The position numbers and the translations under genes are program-made. From DATJSN01 sp035504095 (GTDB taxonomy: Bacteria; Planctomycetota; Phycisphaerae; WQYP01), in contig DATJSN010000100.1 of the NCBI GenBank assembly GCA_035504095.1, positions 1 to 5,453 of the forward strand: a stretch of 5,453 nt of DNA, written 5' to 3'. This document shows positions 5,310-5,453 of the stretch, in pieces. The notes under the pieces were generated by a model. That model did not search any database. It was not told the DNA's origin and saw only the letters and a list, made by a program, of their open reading frames with translations. Numbering within the stretch: position 1 is the first letter of the stretch; every line of letters begins with the position of its first letter.

Positions 5310-5453
5310 AAGCGAAGCGCAGGTCCGTGGTCGGGATGCACAGCCAGATATTCGCTGACCATTCCTAAATAACTTTGCGGTTCGTTGGCAAGATCTTCCA
5401 GACCAAGTTGCTTCTGAACGCGTTTGACCGTTTCTTCATCCGGACCTTCAATT
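5306..5453 (-). CDS. C-terminal fragment of an unidentified protein (cut by window edge)
   Basis: On the minus strand an open frame enters from the right edge and gives 48 residues: I-E-G-P-D-E-E-T-V-K-R-V-Q-K-Q-L-G-L-E-D, then L-A-N-E-P-Q-S-Y-L-G-M-V-S-E-Y-L-A-V-H-P-D-H-G-P-A-L-R-F, ending with TAA at 5308-5306. The amphipathic, charged composition looks like real helical protein. The other two minus-strand frames look less protein-like, one being stopped by a TAG within about 30 codons. I do not recognise the family, and the functional domain probably lies outside the window. The gene converges on the RNase gene and their stop codons overlap. Confidence 0.6.
   Translation of the reverse strand, partial: IEGPDEETVKRVQKQLGLEDLANEPQSYLGMVSEYLAVHPDHGPALRF

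Noticed and set aside
5310..5330. Sequence after the RNase stop considered as a bidirectional terminator
   Set aside because: Only a 3-bp GCG/CGC pairing is visible and the segment is better explained as the coding end of the convergent gene.

Overview
The window looks like a piece of a chromosome from a moderately GC-rich Gram-negative-type bacterium. Planctomycetota (perhaps Phycisphaerae) is my best guess. It rests on the RNase E architecture (long N-terminal Arg/Gly-rich extension, nothing after the catalytic core), the ending of DapB, and the short 9-nt-period intergenic repeats around a GxxExxY gene. The taxonomic call is inference, not proof.

Layout, left to right. Positions 1-68 (minus) hold the first codons of a probable DUF772/IS1182-like transposase that runs off the left edge. 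Positions 160-523 (minus) hold a GxxExxY-family (PDDEXK-like) gene, complete at both ends but broken by one extra base. It is bracketed by inverted copies of a CTCTGTG-type repeat. This AT-richer first 590 bases is accessory DNA that stops exactly at the end of dapB. Positions 592-1416 (minus) encode dihydrodipicolinate reductase (DapB, lysine/diaminopimelate synthesis). An 84-bp gap with a second 9-nt-period repeat (CACGAAAGA type) separates it from 1501-2655 (minus), a NifS/IscS-type cysteine desulfurase. A divergent promoter region follows. From about 2802 to 5309 (plus) lies a large ribonuclease E/G. Finally, 5306-5453 (minus) is the C-terminal end of an unidentified protein whose stop codon overlaps the RNase stop codon.

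How they fit together: the cysteine desulfurase and dapB point the same way and may be co-transcribed, but their functions (sulfur mobilisation; lysine and cell-wall precursor synthesis) are not obviously linked. The RNase gene is transcribed divergently from the desulfurase. Its conventional start (GTG at 3102) is doubtful, because clearly coding sequence in the same frame continues about 300 bases upstream with no ATG, GTG or TTG. A rare start codon, or a frameshift linking it to an upstream ATG at 2741, is needed. The most interesting items are the repeat-bracketed GxxExxY unit and the RNase E N-terminus. I found no RNA genes, CRISPR array or convincing intrinsic terminators.
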